From contig NZ_LR735015.1 of assembly GCF_900009265.2 (NCBI RefSeq), positions 167,758 to 231,757 on the forward strand: a stretch of 64,000 nt of DNA, in the 5' to 3' direction. The notes below the pieces were generated by a model. It worked only from the letters and a program-made list of their open reading frames with translations. It did not search any database and had not been told where the DNA came from. This DNA is from Planktothrix paucivesiculata PCC 9631 (GTDB taxonomy: Bacteria; Cyanobacteriota; Cyanobacteriia; Cyanobacteriales; Microcoleaceae). The translations under genes and the position numbers were made by a program. Of the stretch, positions 55,201-63,020 are shown one piece after another (the first letter of the stretch is position 1; each line of letters opens with the position of its first letter).

Positions 55201-55889
55201 TCCGATTTGGCTGTAACTAAACCTTGGATAAAGGGTTTAACGTATTCTTCACCAATACAAGGGTCGTAAATCTGAAGGGGTAAAATCGGCATCCATTCCT
55301 GGGCCACCGACTCAACGACAATGGTTCCTCCCCAAGCCGGGGTAAACTTAAATATAATCACGCGATCGGTTTTCAGATAGTCCCGCACCTCATCCACAGT
55401 CGTTTGCAGAATATCTGGTAAATTTAGTGATTGTCGAATGCGCTGGCTTATTTCCATCACCAAGCGTTGTTGCTCAAATTTCTGTTGCAGCAATTCTTGT
55501 GTTTGTTGGCGTTGCTCAAGATTTTCCTGAGCTAATTTTTGGCTCAATTGCTGAATCTTTTGTTTGCTATCTCGAAAATTGCTGGTCAGTAGGTTAATTA
55601 AACAGGAAACCAGAAAGAAAAGGCTAAGTTGAAATACATCCTCTGGTCGCTCGAACCCAAATTGGTATCGGGGAGGAATAAACCAGTAATTGATGGCCGC
55701 GGTGGAAAGAACAACGACAACGATTCCCGGCCGCGCGCCGCCATACCAGGCAGTCAAAATGATCGCGATATAGAAAAACGCGCCAATGGTGCGGAGCATA
55801 ACGGGTTCTAACCAGAGTGTTAGCAATACGGCGATCGCTGTCAAGCCGAGTGCAACTAAATAAGGTAAAAATCGCCGATAAAATTTCAT
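52284..55889 (-). CDS. Membrane histidine kinase with candidate cyanobacteriochrome GAF and five PAS domains
   Basis: A 1201-residue kinase. Residues 10-105: four membrane helices of the DUF4118/KdpD type. Coiled coil 107-142. GAF 143-305 with cyanobacteriochrome text: IYDPC (Cys211), a DXCF-like spot with Ile after Cys, and Cys239-His240 in SPCHIEFLAQLQVRANLVVP. Then PAS domains about 320-440, 475-590, 595-712, 717-840 and 850-972, HisKA with His986 in SHELRTP, and HATPase to the end. It probably senses light through a bilin, which needs testing. The transmitter is nearly identical to that of the next kinase. CAGGGAA repeats begin 3 nt upstream of the ATG. Confidence 0.9.
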   Translation of the reverse strand: MKFYRRFLPYLVALGLTAIAVLLTLWLEPVMLRTIGAFFYIAIILTAWYGGARPGIVVVVLSTAAINYWFIPPRYQFGFERPEDVFQLSLFFLVSCLINLLTSNFRDSKQKIQQLSQKLAQENLEQRQQTQELLQQKFEQQRLVMEISQRIRQSLNLPDILQTTVDEVRDYLKTDRVIIFKFTPAWGGTIVVESVAQEWMPILPLQIYDPCIGEEYVKPFIQGLVTAKSDIYNSGISPCHIEFLAQLQVRANLVVPIMKGDQLWGLLAAHHCEAPRQWQDSEIQFLQQLAIQVSVALQQAALLEAAQSELAERKQAQVALQQREAILRLFVQYAPTGIAMFDRDMRYLMASQHWVDEYSLESIESLINRSHYEIFPEIPERWRQIHQRCLAGAVEKCHEDLFVRSDGTQQWMWWEIHPWYTTKDEIGGIIIFAVDVSQRKQVEIALQELNASLEQRVADRTAELAKMNEHLRSSADEIEDLYNKAPCGYHSLDGFGNVIRINDTELNWLGYSPEEIFYKPFLDFLTPESQQVFRDNFPQFKAQGWINNLEFEIVNKDGTTRWMSLNSTAIKDESGNYIMSRSTMFDISDRKLVEEALQKYKRIISNTKDGIALMNRHYIYQIANQSYLSWCNKSAPEVIGNSVRNILGDQLFDNFIQPRLDRCLAGETIQYERWFDYPNLVRQFLSVTYAPNRDVSENISGVIVSLRDLTPLKQAEQILELQAVITQNMAEGICLVRASNGVIVYANSKFEQMFGYDSGELDGQHVSIVNYASAGVTAEDVNQAIRSAVLQGGEYTYEVHNVKKDGTPFWCSATASVFDHPDYGDVLVAIHQDITIAKHLEDVRQRTEEALRRSEAKFRSLSECSPIGIFMTDIQGYCIYTNPHYQEICGCTFDQALGEGWSQFIHPEDLEPVTAQWSEAVSQGQEFSREIRYVREDGTIRFGQVRSAPIFSITDELIGYVGTVEDVTDSRAIETMKSEFISIVSHELRTPLSSIRGSLGLLAAGVFKNKPETAQQMLDIAIHDTERLVRLVNDILDLERLDAQKVNLVKQWYDGVTLLQQSVETVQSLAAESQIQLSVEQNSVQVFVDRDRIIQTLVNLVSNAIKFSPPETTVTLSIQDQADQILFQVKDQGRGIPADQLETIFGRFQQVDASDSRQKGGTGLGLAISKSIVQQHGGKLWVESIVGEGSSFYFTLPKLLD

Positions 55890-55892
55890 ATA

Positions 55893-55923
55893 GCAGGGAA
55901 CAGGGAACAGGGAACAGGGAACA
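55893..55923. repeat. (CAGGGAA)4 array directly upstream of a kinase start
   Basis: Four CAGGGAA units start 4 nt upstream of the minus-strand ATG at 55889, followed by CACTTCGACAAGCTCAGTG, a divergent relative of the dispersed TTCGACTTCGCTCAG unit. The space to the phytochrome gene stop at 56052 holds no gene. Confidence 0.8.
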
Positions 55924-56051
55924 CTTCGACAAGCTCAGTGCAAAGCAGGGAATAGGGAACACCGGAGGAAAAGACTTCACCGTCTAGCTTTGCTGCATCA
56001 CTCTTTGTCCTAATAGGTCTGGCGACTGCTATAAGGCCATCTAGTAACCGA

Positions 56052-59000
56052 CTAATCGAGAAGTTTTGGCAAGGTGAAATAGAAACTACTGCCCTCTCCC
56101 ACAATGCTTTCTGCCCAGAGTTTGCCACCGTGCTGTTGGACGATGCTTTTAGAGATAGCTAAACCCAAACCCGTCCCACCTTTTTGGCGGGAATCGGAAG
56201 CATCGACCTGTTGAAATCGTCCAAAGATAGTTTCTAACTGATCGGCTGGAATACCCCGTCCTTGGTCTTTGACTTGAAATAAAATCTGGTCAGCTTGGTC
56301 TTGGATACTCAGAGTAACCGTAGTCCCTGGGGGCGAAAATTTAATTGCATTACTGACTAGATTAACTAGAGTTTGAATAATCCGATCCCGATCTACGAAA
56401 ACTTGAACAGAAGTTGGTTCCACCGATAGCCAGATCTGACTTTCTTCGGCCAAAGATTGCATGGTTTCAACAGACTGTTCCATTAGTGTCACCAGATCCC
56501 ACCATTGCTTGACTAAATTAACTTTCTGTGCATCTAGGCGTTCTAAATCCAGAATGTCATTGACTAAGCGTACTAAGCGTTCGGTATCGTGAACAGCAAT
56601 GTCTAACATCCTTTGGGCAGATTCCGGCTTGTTTTTCAAGACCCCCGCGGCCAGTAACCCCAGGGAACCGCGAATTGAGGTCAGTGGCGTTCGCAGTTCG
56701 TGACTGACAATGGAGATAAACTCACTTTTCATAGTTTCAATAGCTCGACGTTCGGTGATATCCTCCACTGTTCCCACATAACCGATTAATTGGCTGCTAG
56801 TCCCAGACAGGGGGGATATTCGCATCTGAGCAAAACGAATGGTTCCCTCTGGATGGACATAGCGAACCTCCGCCGAGAATTCCTGTTGGGAGGATAGGGT
56901 TTGTGACCATTGCTCGATTAACCCCTCTCGATCTTCGCGGTGAACGAACTGTAACCAACCCTCTCCCAAGGCCTGGGCAAAGGTATAGCCACAGATAGCC
57001 TGACATCGGGGATTGGTATAAGTACAGCCCCCCTGGGCATCCATGCGGAAGATCCCGACGGGGGAGTTCTCACTTAAAGAGCGAAATTCGGCTTCACTTT
57101 GTTGTAATGCGATCGCGACTTGCTGACGTTCCTTGAGTTCGTCCTCAAGTTGTTGGTGGAGTTCTGATTGCTGAATGGCGATCGCCATCTGATTTGCTAG
57201 TTGCTGAATCAATTCGATTTCCCAAGGTTGCCACTCTCTGGGCTTTGAACATTGATGGGTAATCAACAATCCCCAAAGGGTATTTTGTTCGATAATCGGG
57301 ACGACCAGTTCGGCTCTAACTTGAATTTCTGATAGAAATTCCACCATACAGGGAACTAAGTTTGGGTCGCTGAGGCGGTCAGTTAGGGTGTAGACCTTTC
57401 CCTGAACATAGATCTGACGGCAGTGTTCGGGGAATGCTTCTTCCGATAGGGTAATGTTGGCAATCTCTGGCCATTCCGGTGCAATGGCTTCGGCGATCAC
57501 CGTTCCGGTATGGTCGGGCCAAATTCGATAAACCACCACTCGGTCAGCTACGAGCAACTGTTGGACTTGATTAACGCTGGTGTTCAGGATTTCTGTCAGG
57601 TTTAGGGAGATACGGATTTGTTGGGCAACTTCTACCATTAACCGTTCTCGTTCCATTTGCTGTTGTAAGACAGCTTGGGAGCTTAGGAGTGCCTGAGTTC
57701 GTTGTTGCACTCGAGTTTCTAATTCCTGATTCAGTTGCCTTAAAGCGGCTTCAGCTTGTTTGCGTTCTGTAATATCTCGCTGCACTGCTACCCAATTGGT
57801 ATACGAGCCTTTTTCATCGGCAACGGGTACAATACTGAGTTCTACCCAGAAAGGGGAGCCATCTTTACGATAATTGATCAGGTCAACCTGGACGGGTTGC
57901 CAGTTTTGCAGGGCTGTTTGAATTCGAGCTAAAACTGTCTGGTCTGTTTTTTCCCCTTGTAAAATTCGTGGGGTTTTACCTAAAACTTCTTCTGGGGTGT
58001 AGCTCGTCATGCGGGTAAAGGCAGGATTGACGTAAATAATCCGAGGGCCGGGTTCGCTAATCAGATCGGCTTCGGTAATCACGACGGAATCATTAGTGGA
58101 GATGACAACGGATTCTAACAGGCGGAGTTGGGCTTCTCTGGCTTTGCGATCGCTAATTTCCACCACAGTCCCCAGCATCCGCAGGGCCTGACCATCAGGA
58201 TCATATAAAAATTTGCCCTTTGCCTCAATCCAATGGATACTACCATCAGCCCAAACCACTCGGAATTCATGCTGATAATCCTGCCTTTCCAGGCGTGCTT
58301 GCTCTACGGCTAAGACAATTCCTGCTCGGTCTTCTGGATAAACACAAGATTCAAAGGCTTGAAAAGTGCCATCAAAGGTTCCCGATTTCAACCCAAATAA
58401 CTGTTCATGACCGCTTGACCAAATAATCTGATTCGTCAGCAAATCCCAATCCCAAATTCCCATTTTGACTGCTGATAAAGCTAAGGTTAATTGTTGATTG
58501 ATTTTGGAGATTTGAGCGGCTTTGCGTAACACAATCCCGACAATCGCACTTCTCAGTTCTAAAGCTATATCAATTTCACATTGCTGCCAAGGTAAGGACT
58601 TAAATCTAACTGTTTCTTGCCACAAATCAAAGGATTTACGCGGGGTTAGACGCTGATTTCCATTCTGTTCAATTTCAACGGGCTTATTCGGATCACCTGC
58701 CCAATTTACCGTTTGAATAACTTCAGGACGAAACCATAAAACATAATGTTTTTGTATATTATCTATAGGTAGCACCATCACCCCACTGCCAACTTGTTTA
58801 AATTTCTCGGCGGCTGGATACAATTTAGGTAAAGAATCTGTACAAAAAATATCTTGATTAATTGTTTTTGTTAACCAATTTATTAATTCTTGAATATCTG
58901 CTAATTTAGGTGTTTGACCAATGAGGGTTAAATTTTCATCAGTAAAAATGGCTGCCCCTTGAGCACTTACTAAGTCTAATAAATTAGTTTTCTCCTTGAG

Positions 59001-60059
59001 TAAACCGTCTACAAAATCATCTTCCTTGGAAAAAATTTCGACAAATTGAGACTGAATTGAGTTTAATTTTATCCGGTAATCCAAGGTTTCATTGTCTTCT
59101 TTAGAAGTCAGTTCTAAAGCCATGACTTTCCCTAAAAGTTCGCAAGCAGTACGGATTTGATAGGGAATATATTTCGGTGACTGATGATGACAAGCAATTA
59201 ATCCCCAGAGTTGTTGATTCCGAATTAACGAAATTGTCATCGTAGCTCCAACGCCCATATCCATAGTTTTGAGATACTCAATATGTATGGGAGAAACACT
59301 TCTTAAAACACTAAAACTGAGATCAATGGGCTGGTTTGTAACTGGATTATTAACGGGAATTAGTTCTACAGGTTGGTAATTTATATCAGGAATTAACCTA
59401 AGTAAATTCAGCTTATATAATTGCCTGGCTTGCTGGGGAATGTCTGAAGCTGGATAGTGTAAACCCTGATAAGGAATCAATTCTTCTAATTTATTTTCAG
59501 CAATGATCGTCCCCGCGTCTTCAGGATCAAATTGATAGATCATCACTCGGTCAAATCCTGTCAGTTTCCGCACTTGTTCGGCAATCACCTGACAGAGTTC
59601 CTGCAAAGTGAAGGTTTTTTGAATTTTGGCAATCGGTGTTTGAACTAAATGATATAGACTCAAAAAATCACTAAATTCTTTTGAGGTGACAGGTTCTAAT
59701 TCCAGAATTAGCAATCCATCAGAACGATGAAGAATAGCATCAAAGAGCAGTTTTCTTTTGGGAGTATTAATAGATAATTTGAGCGGATTAATTGTTCCGA
59801 GTCCTTCAGCTAATTTTTGCTGAATTTGCTCAATTAGTCGGGATTTGAGAATTTTCTTTAGTTTCTTTCCTAAGATTTCTTGAGGGTGAATACCGAGAAT
59901 CTGAAAAGTATTATTGCTAACTTGTAAGATTTCTAGCTGCGGTTCTTGTAAAACAAAAAGTATTCCGTGACTCTGAATCAATCCGGGGATGTGAATTGGT
60001 TCTCGATCACAGTTAGTTAGATCTACTGTTTGTGGGAATGGAGGATTTGTTTTATTCAT
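56052..60059 (-). CDS. Bacteriophytochrome-type sensor histidine kinase with extra GAF and PAS domains
   Basis: A 1335-residue kinase. Photosensory core: PAS about 12-125 with Cys17 in NCDREPIHIPG, the biliverdin-binding Cys of bacteriophytochromes; GAF about 140-320 with PASDIP at 203-208 (Asp206) and SPIH at 256-259, where the Cys of cyanobacterial phytochromes is Ile258; PHY about 330-515 with PRKSF at 473-477 and WAGDP at 453. Then PAS 525-640, a LOV-like PAS without Cys 645-770, a cyanobacteriochrome-like GAF 800-970 with Cys904-Met905, PAS 985-1107, HisKA (His1120) and HATPase. First gene of the minus-strand signalling cluster. Confidence 0.92.
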   Translation of the reverse strand: MNKTNPPFPQTVDLTNCDREPIHIPGLIQSHGILFVLQEPQLEILQVSNNTFQILGIHPQEILGKKLKKILKSRLIEQIQQKLAEGLGTINPLKLSINTPKRKLLFDAILHRSDGLLILELEPVTSKEFSDFLSLYHLVQTPIAKIQKTFTLQELCQVIAEQVRKLTGFDRVMIYQFDPEDAGTIIAENKLEELIPYQGLHYPASDIPQQARQLYKLNLLRLIPDINYQPVELIPVNNPVTNQPIDLSFSVLRSVSPIHIEYLKTMDMGVGATMTISLIRNQQLWGLIACHHQSPKYIPYQIRTACELLGKVMALELTSKEDNETLDYRIKLNSIQSQFVEIFSKEDDFVDGLLKEKTNLLDLVSAQGAAIFTDENLTLIGQTPKLADIQELINWLTKTINQDIFCTDSLPKLYPAAEKFKQVGSGVMVLPIDNIQKHYVLWFRPEVIQTVNWAGDPNKPVEIEQNGNQRLTPRKSFDLWQETVRFKSLPWQQCEIDIALELRSAIVGIVLRKAAQISKINQQLTLALSAVKMGIWDWDLLTNQIIWSSGHEQLFGLKSGTFDGTFQAFESCVYPEDRAGIVLAVEQARLERQDYQHEFRVVWADGSIHWIEAKGKFLYDPDGQALRMLGTVVEISDRKAREAQLRLLESVVISTNDSVVITEADLISEPGPRIIYVNPAFTRMTSYTPEEVLGKTPRILQGEKTDQTVLARIQTALQNWQPVQVDLINYRKDGSPFWVELSIVPVADEKGSYTNWVAVQRDITERKQAEAALRQLNQELETRVQQRTQALLSSQAVLQQQMERERLMVEVAQQIRISLNLTEILNTSVNQVQQLLVADRVVVYRIWPDHTGTVIAEAIAPEWPEIANITLSEEAFPEHCRQIYVQGKVYTLTDRLSDPNLVPCMVEFLSEIQVRAELVVPIIEQNTLWGLLITHQCSKPREWQPWEIELIQQLANQMAIAIQQSELHQQLEDELKERQQVAIALQQSEAEFRSLSENSPVGIFRMDAQGGCTYTNPRCQAICGYTFAQALGEGWLQFVHREDREGLIEQWSQTLSSQQEFSAEVRYVHPEGTIRFAQMRISPLSGTSSQLIGYVGTVEDITERRAIETMKSEFISIVSHELRTPLTSIRGSLGLLAAGVLKNKPESAQRMLDIAVHDTERLVRLVNDILDLERLDAQKVNLVKQWWDLVTLMEQSVETMQSLAEESQIWLSVEPTSVQVFVDRDRIIQTLVNLVSNAIKFSPPGTTVTLSIQDQADQILFQVKDQGRGIPADQLETIFGRFQQVDASDSRQKGGTGLGLAISKSIVQQHGGKLWAESIVGEGSSFYFTLPKLLD

Positions 60060-60225
60060 GTTCTGATTCTGGCTTAGGAAATTAGCGATCGCAACTTGCT
60101 GAATTTCTACCTACACTAGCGGTAGATTTTTATAGAATAAATTTTATTGTTCTAATATAACAGGTTTTATGGCAAAATTATAAGTGTGTAATATTTTATT
60201 TGTTGAGTGGTTACTGGAGAGAATT

Positions 60226-60909
60226 ATGAACAAGACTTTATTGATTGCTGGAACTGATACTAATGTTGGCAAAACCGTATTAACAACGGCGTTAATTTCC
60301 TATTGGCAAACCTATTATTCATCTCGAACTTTAGGGGTATTTAAACCGATTCAAACGGGCCAGGGCGATCGGGAGTTATATACTCAACTTTTTACTTTAA
60401 ATCAGTCGATTGCAGAAATTAATCCCTTACATTTTGCCGCCCCTCTTGCTCCTCCAATTGCCGCCGAACTGGAGAGAAAAATAGTCGATTTAAAGTTAGT
60501 TTGGTCACAGTTATGTCAGTTACAAAAAAGTCGGGATTTTGTATTAATAGAAGGGTTAGGAGGTTTGGGTTCTCCGGTGACTGATGAATTGATTGTTGCT
60601 GATTTAGCACGGGATTGGCATTTACCTACTATTTTAGTGGTTCCGGTTCGTTTAGGTGCGATCGCCCAAGCGGTTGCTAATGTGGCTTTAGCTCGACAAA
60701 CCGGGGTATTGTTAAAAGGATTAGTCTTAAATTGTGTCGAACCCTGTTCAGAACAGGATATTGAAAATTGGACTCCTACCCATTTAATAGAATCTTTAAC
60801 CCAAATCCCAATTTTAGGAATTTTACCCTATCTTGATACACCAACGGATCGAGAAAAACTGACTCAAATCGCTTCAGATTTAGATTTAGAAACTATTTTT
60901 AATGAATGA
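60226..60909 (+). CDS. bioD: Dethiobiotin synthase
   Basis: A 227-residue ATP-dependent enzyme that closes the ureido ring of biotin. The P-loop is GTDTNVGKTVLTTAL at 8-22, FKPIQTG near 41, and EGLGGLGSPVTDE in the middle, matching the BioD substrate loop. I use the ATG at 60226, preceded by GGAGAG at 60217-60222; an upstream TTG/GTG-type start at 60184 adds 14 residues. Other bio genes are not nearby. Immediately downstream come GGCAATA heptamers. Confidence 0.9.
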   Translation: MNKTLLIAGTDTNVGKTVLTTALISYWQTYYSSRTLGVFKPIQTGQGDRELYTQLFTLNQSIAEINPLHFAAPLAPPIAAELERKIVDLKLVWSQLCQLQKSRDFVLIEGLGGLGSPVTDELIVADLARDWHLPTILVVPVRLGAIAQAVANVALARQTGVLLKGLVLNCVEPCSEQDIENWTPTHLIESLTQIPILGILPYLDTPTDREKLTQIASDLDLETIFNE

Positions 60910-60914
60910 TTAGG

Positions 60915-60992
60915 GAATAGGCAATAGGCAATAGGCAATAGGAAATACTTCGACTTCGCTCAGTAACAAGGGAATAGGCAATAGGGAATAGG
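60915..60992. repeat. (GGCAATA)n array with an intact dispersed unit
   Basis: GGAATA and GGCAATA heptamers from about 60915, then AATACTTCGACTTCGCTCAG at about 60945-60964, the intact form of the unit split by the element at 50781-51149, then more GGCAATA units. It fills the space downstream of bioD. Confidence 0.85.
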
Positions 60993-61128
60993 ATTGCTAT
61001 AATTTATTTTGATCATAAATAACTTTAAAAAAAGCCTGCCTAATTCCTGAGCAAGTAGGAATCCTTTGTCGAGAACTGTTATAATCAGTTTTAATCCTTA
61101 ATAAATTTTTCAGATTTTCTGCATACCG

Positions 61129-62349
61129 ATGGTTTCTACAATTCCCTGCTTAAATTCCGTTAATCTCTCCCAACTGCGACTAGATATCCGTAACTTACAA
61201 CCGCAGTTAATCGAATGGCGTCGCCATTTACATCAGTATCCTGAATTGGGATTTAAGGAAACCTTAACGGCGGAATTTGTAGCGGAAAAACTGAAAAAAT
61301 GGGGAATTGAGCATGAAACCGGAATTGCTAAAACCGGAATTGTGGCTATTATTGATAGTGGAAAACCCGGGCCAGTTTTAGCGATTCGCGCCGATTTAGA
61401 TGCCTTACCAATTCAAGAGGAAAATGATGTTTCTTATAAATCCCAACATCAGGGAATAATGCACGCCTGCGGCCATGATGGTCATACGGCGATTGCATTA
61501 GGAACAGCCTATTATTTAGCCCATCATCGCCATAGTTTTCAAGGGTTAGTTAAAATTATCTTTCAACCCGCCGAAGAAGGGCCGGGAGGGGCGAAACCGA
61601 TGATTGAAGCGGGAGTTTTAAAGAACCCGAATGTGGATGCTTTAATTGGGTTACACCTATGGAATAATTTACCCTTGGGAACTGTGGGAGTCCGTAGCGG
61701 GGCGTTAATGGCGGCGGTAGAAAAATTTCAATGTACAATTTACGGGAAAGGGGGACATGGGGCGATTCCCCATCAAACTATTGATTCAATTGTTGTTGCT
61801 TCCCATATTGTTTTAGCTTTACAAACAATTGTTTCTCGGAATGTTAATCCCTTAGATGCAGCCGTTGTTAGTGTGGGTTGCCTTCAGGCCGGAAAAACTG
61901 ATAATGTGATTGCGGATAGTGCGAAAATGTTGGGGACAGTGCGCTATTTTAATCCTATATATAAAGGATTTTTTGGCAGTCGGATTGAACAAATTATTGC
62001 GGGAGTTTGTCAAAGTCAGGGGGCGAGTTATGAACTTAATTATGCCTCTTTATATCCGACCGTGTTTAATGATAAACGGATAACGGAGTTGGTACAAAGT
62101 GTGGCGGAAACTTTAGTGGAAACTCCGGCCGGAGTTGTACCAGAATGCCAAACCATGGCGGCGGAAGATATTGCCTATTTTCTCCAAGAAGTTCCGGGTT
62201 GTTATTTCTTTTTGGGTTCGGCAAATGCGGATAAAAATTTGGCTTTTCCCCATCATCATCCCCGGTTTGATTTTGATGAAACTGTCTTAGCTATGGGTGT
62301 AGAAATGTTTGTGCGTTGTGTGGAAAAATTCTGTATTTCAAAACTCTGA
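61129..62349 (+). CDS. M20-family amidohydrolase (N-acyl-amino-acid hydrolase/IAA-conjugate hydrolase type)
   Basis: A 406-residue metal-dependent hydrolase. Pattern: RRHLHQYPELGFKE, AIRADLDALPIQEEN with the metal-binding Asp, HACGHDGHTAIALG with metal-binding Cys/His, QPAEEGPGGAKPMI with the catalytic Glu, GKGGHGAIPHQTID in the dimerisation domain, and FDFDETVLAMG near the end. Members cleave N-acyl amino acids or aminobenzoyl conjugates; the substrate is unknown. An ATG at 61129 opens the frame with no strong ribosome binding site. Stands alone. Confidence 0.9.
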   Translation: MVSTIPCLNSVNLSQLRLDIRNLQPQLIEWRRHLHQYPELGFKETLTAEFVAEKLKKWGIEHETGIAKTGIVAIIDSGKPGPVLAIRADLDALPIQEENDVSYKSQHQGIMHACGHDGHTAIALGTAYYLAHHRHSFQGLVKIIFQPAEEGPGGAKPMIEAGVLKNPNVDALIGLHLWNNLPLGTVGVRSGALMAAVEKFQCTIYGKGGHGAIPHQTIDSIVVASHIVLALQTIVSRNVNPLDAAVVSVGCLQAGKTDNVIADSAKMLGTVRYFNPIYKGFFGSRIEQIIAGVCQSQGASYELNYASLYPTVFNDKRITELVQSVAETLVETPAGVVPECQTMAAEDIAYFLQEVPGCYFFLGSANADKNLAFPHHHPRFDFDETVLAMGVEMFVRCVEKFCISKL

Positions 62350-62375
62350 TAACTGATGACTGATGACTGATAACT

Positions 62376-62429
62376 GGTACAGACGCGCTATTGCACGTCT
62401 CTGGTACAGACGCGCCATGGCACGTCTCT
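62376..62429. repeat. Tandem pair of a 27-bp hairpin unit
   Basis: Two adjacent 27-nt units beginning GGTACAGACGCGC (62376-62402 and 62403-62429), each able to fold as AGACG...CGTCT. The unit recurs near 44673. Just upstream are TGATGACTGATAACTG-type short repeats. Located between convergent genes. Confidence 0.75.
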
Positions 62430-62447
62430 ACGGATGACTGATTATTT

Positions 62448-62963
62448 TTATTTGCAAAACTCAAATTTAGCAATATCTTTGGGTAAGGATGGAGCATAGG
62501 GAACTTGAACTCCTTTCGGCGCTAAAATACCAATTCCATAAACACATCCGTCCTTTGTGGTACAACTCGTCATATTCAGATTGAGTTCATAAATATTAGC
62601 AGCCGGGGGTTTGAATGGCATCACGGATAATGTATCTTTTTCCGATTGTAAAACCTTCCCATCCAGGGTTTTAATACTTAAATTCACATCGGTACAATTT
62701 TCGTCACAATAGCCCACAAATAAATATTCTATCGCCGGGTCAAGTCTAATAGTTAAAGGAGCATTCGCCTTCGCTGGCCCCTTACGGACAATCGGCCAAA
62801 ATGCCAACTCAAAACCGTCTCTCCCCGCATCTTTAACGACTTCTTGGAGTTTACAAACCACCGTTTTTTCCTCTGCGGTGAGTTCCCTAGCAACCGCAGT
62901 CCCCAGGAACACGGTACCCAACAGAAGCGCAAATCCAGGCCCGATTAAATGTTTGCTGTTCAT
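62448..62963 (-). CDS. Secreted protein of unknown function (171 aa)
   Basis: A 171-residue protein with a clear signal peptide (MNSKHLIGPGFALLLGTVFL, cut near AVA-RE) and about 145 mature residues. Six or more Cys (VGYCDENCTDVN, MTSCTTKDGCVYG, FEFCK) suggest disulfides in an exported protein. The middle is beta-rich (PLTIRLDPAIEYLFVGY, LSIKTLDGKVL). I use the ATG at 62963; an earlier in-frame start at 62996 adds 11 residues before the signal peptide. No known family recognised. It lies downstream of pyrE on the same strand, 57 nt away. Confidence 0.7.
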   Translation of the reverse strand: MNSKHLIGPGFALLLGTVFLGTAVARELTAEEKTVVCKLQEVVKDAGRDGFELAFWPIVRKGPAKANAPLTIRLDPAIEYLFVGYCDENCTDVNLSIKTLDGKVLQSEKDTLSVMPFKPPAANIYELNLNMTSCTTKDGCVYGIGILAPKGVQVPYAPSLPKDIAKFEFCK

Positions 62964-63020
62964 CGATAATTTTTGGGAAGGGATGGTACGTCGCAAAATT
63001 GAAAATATTCACAGACGATA

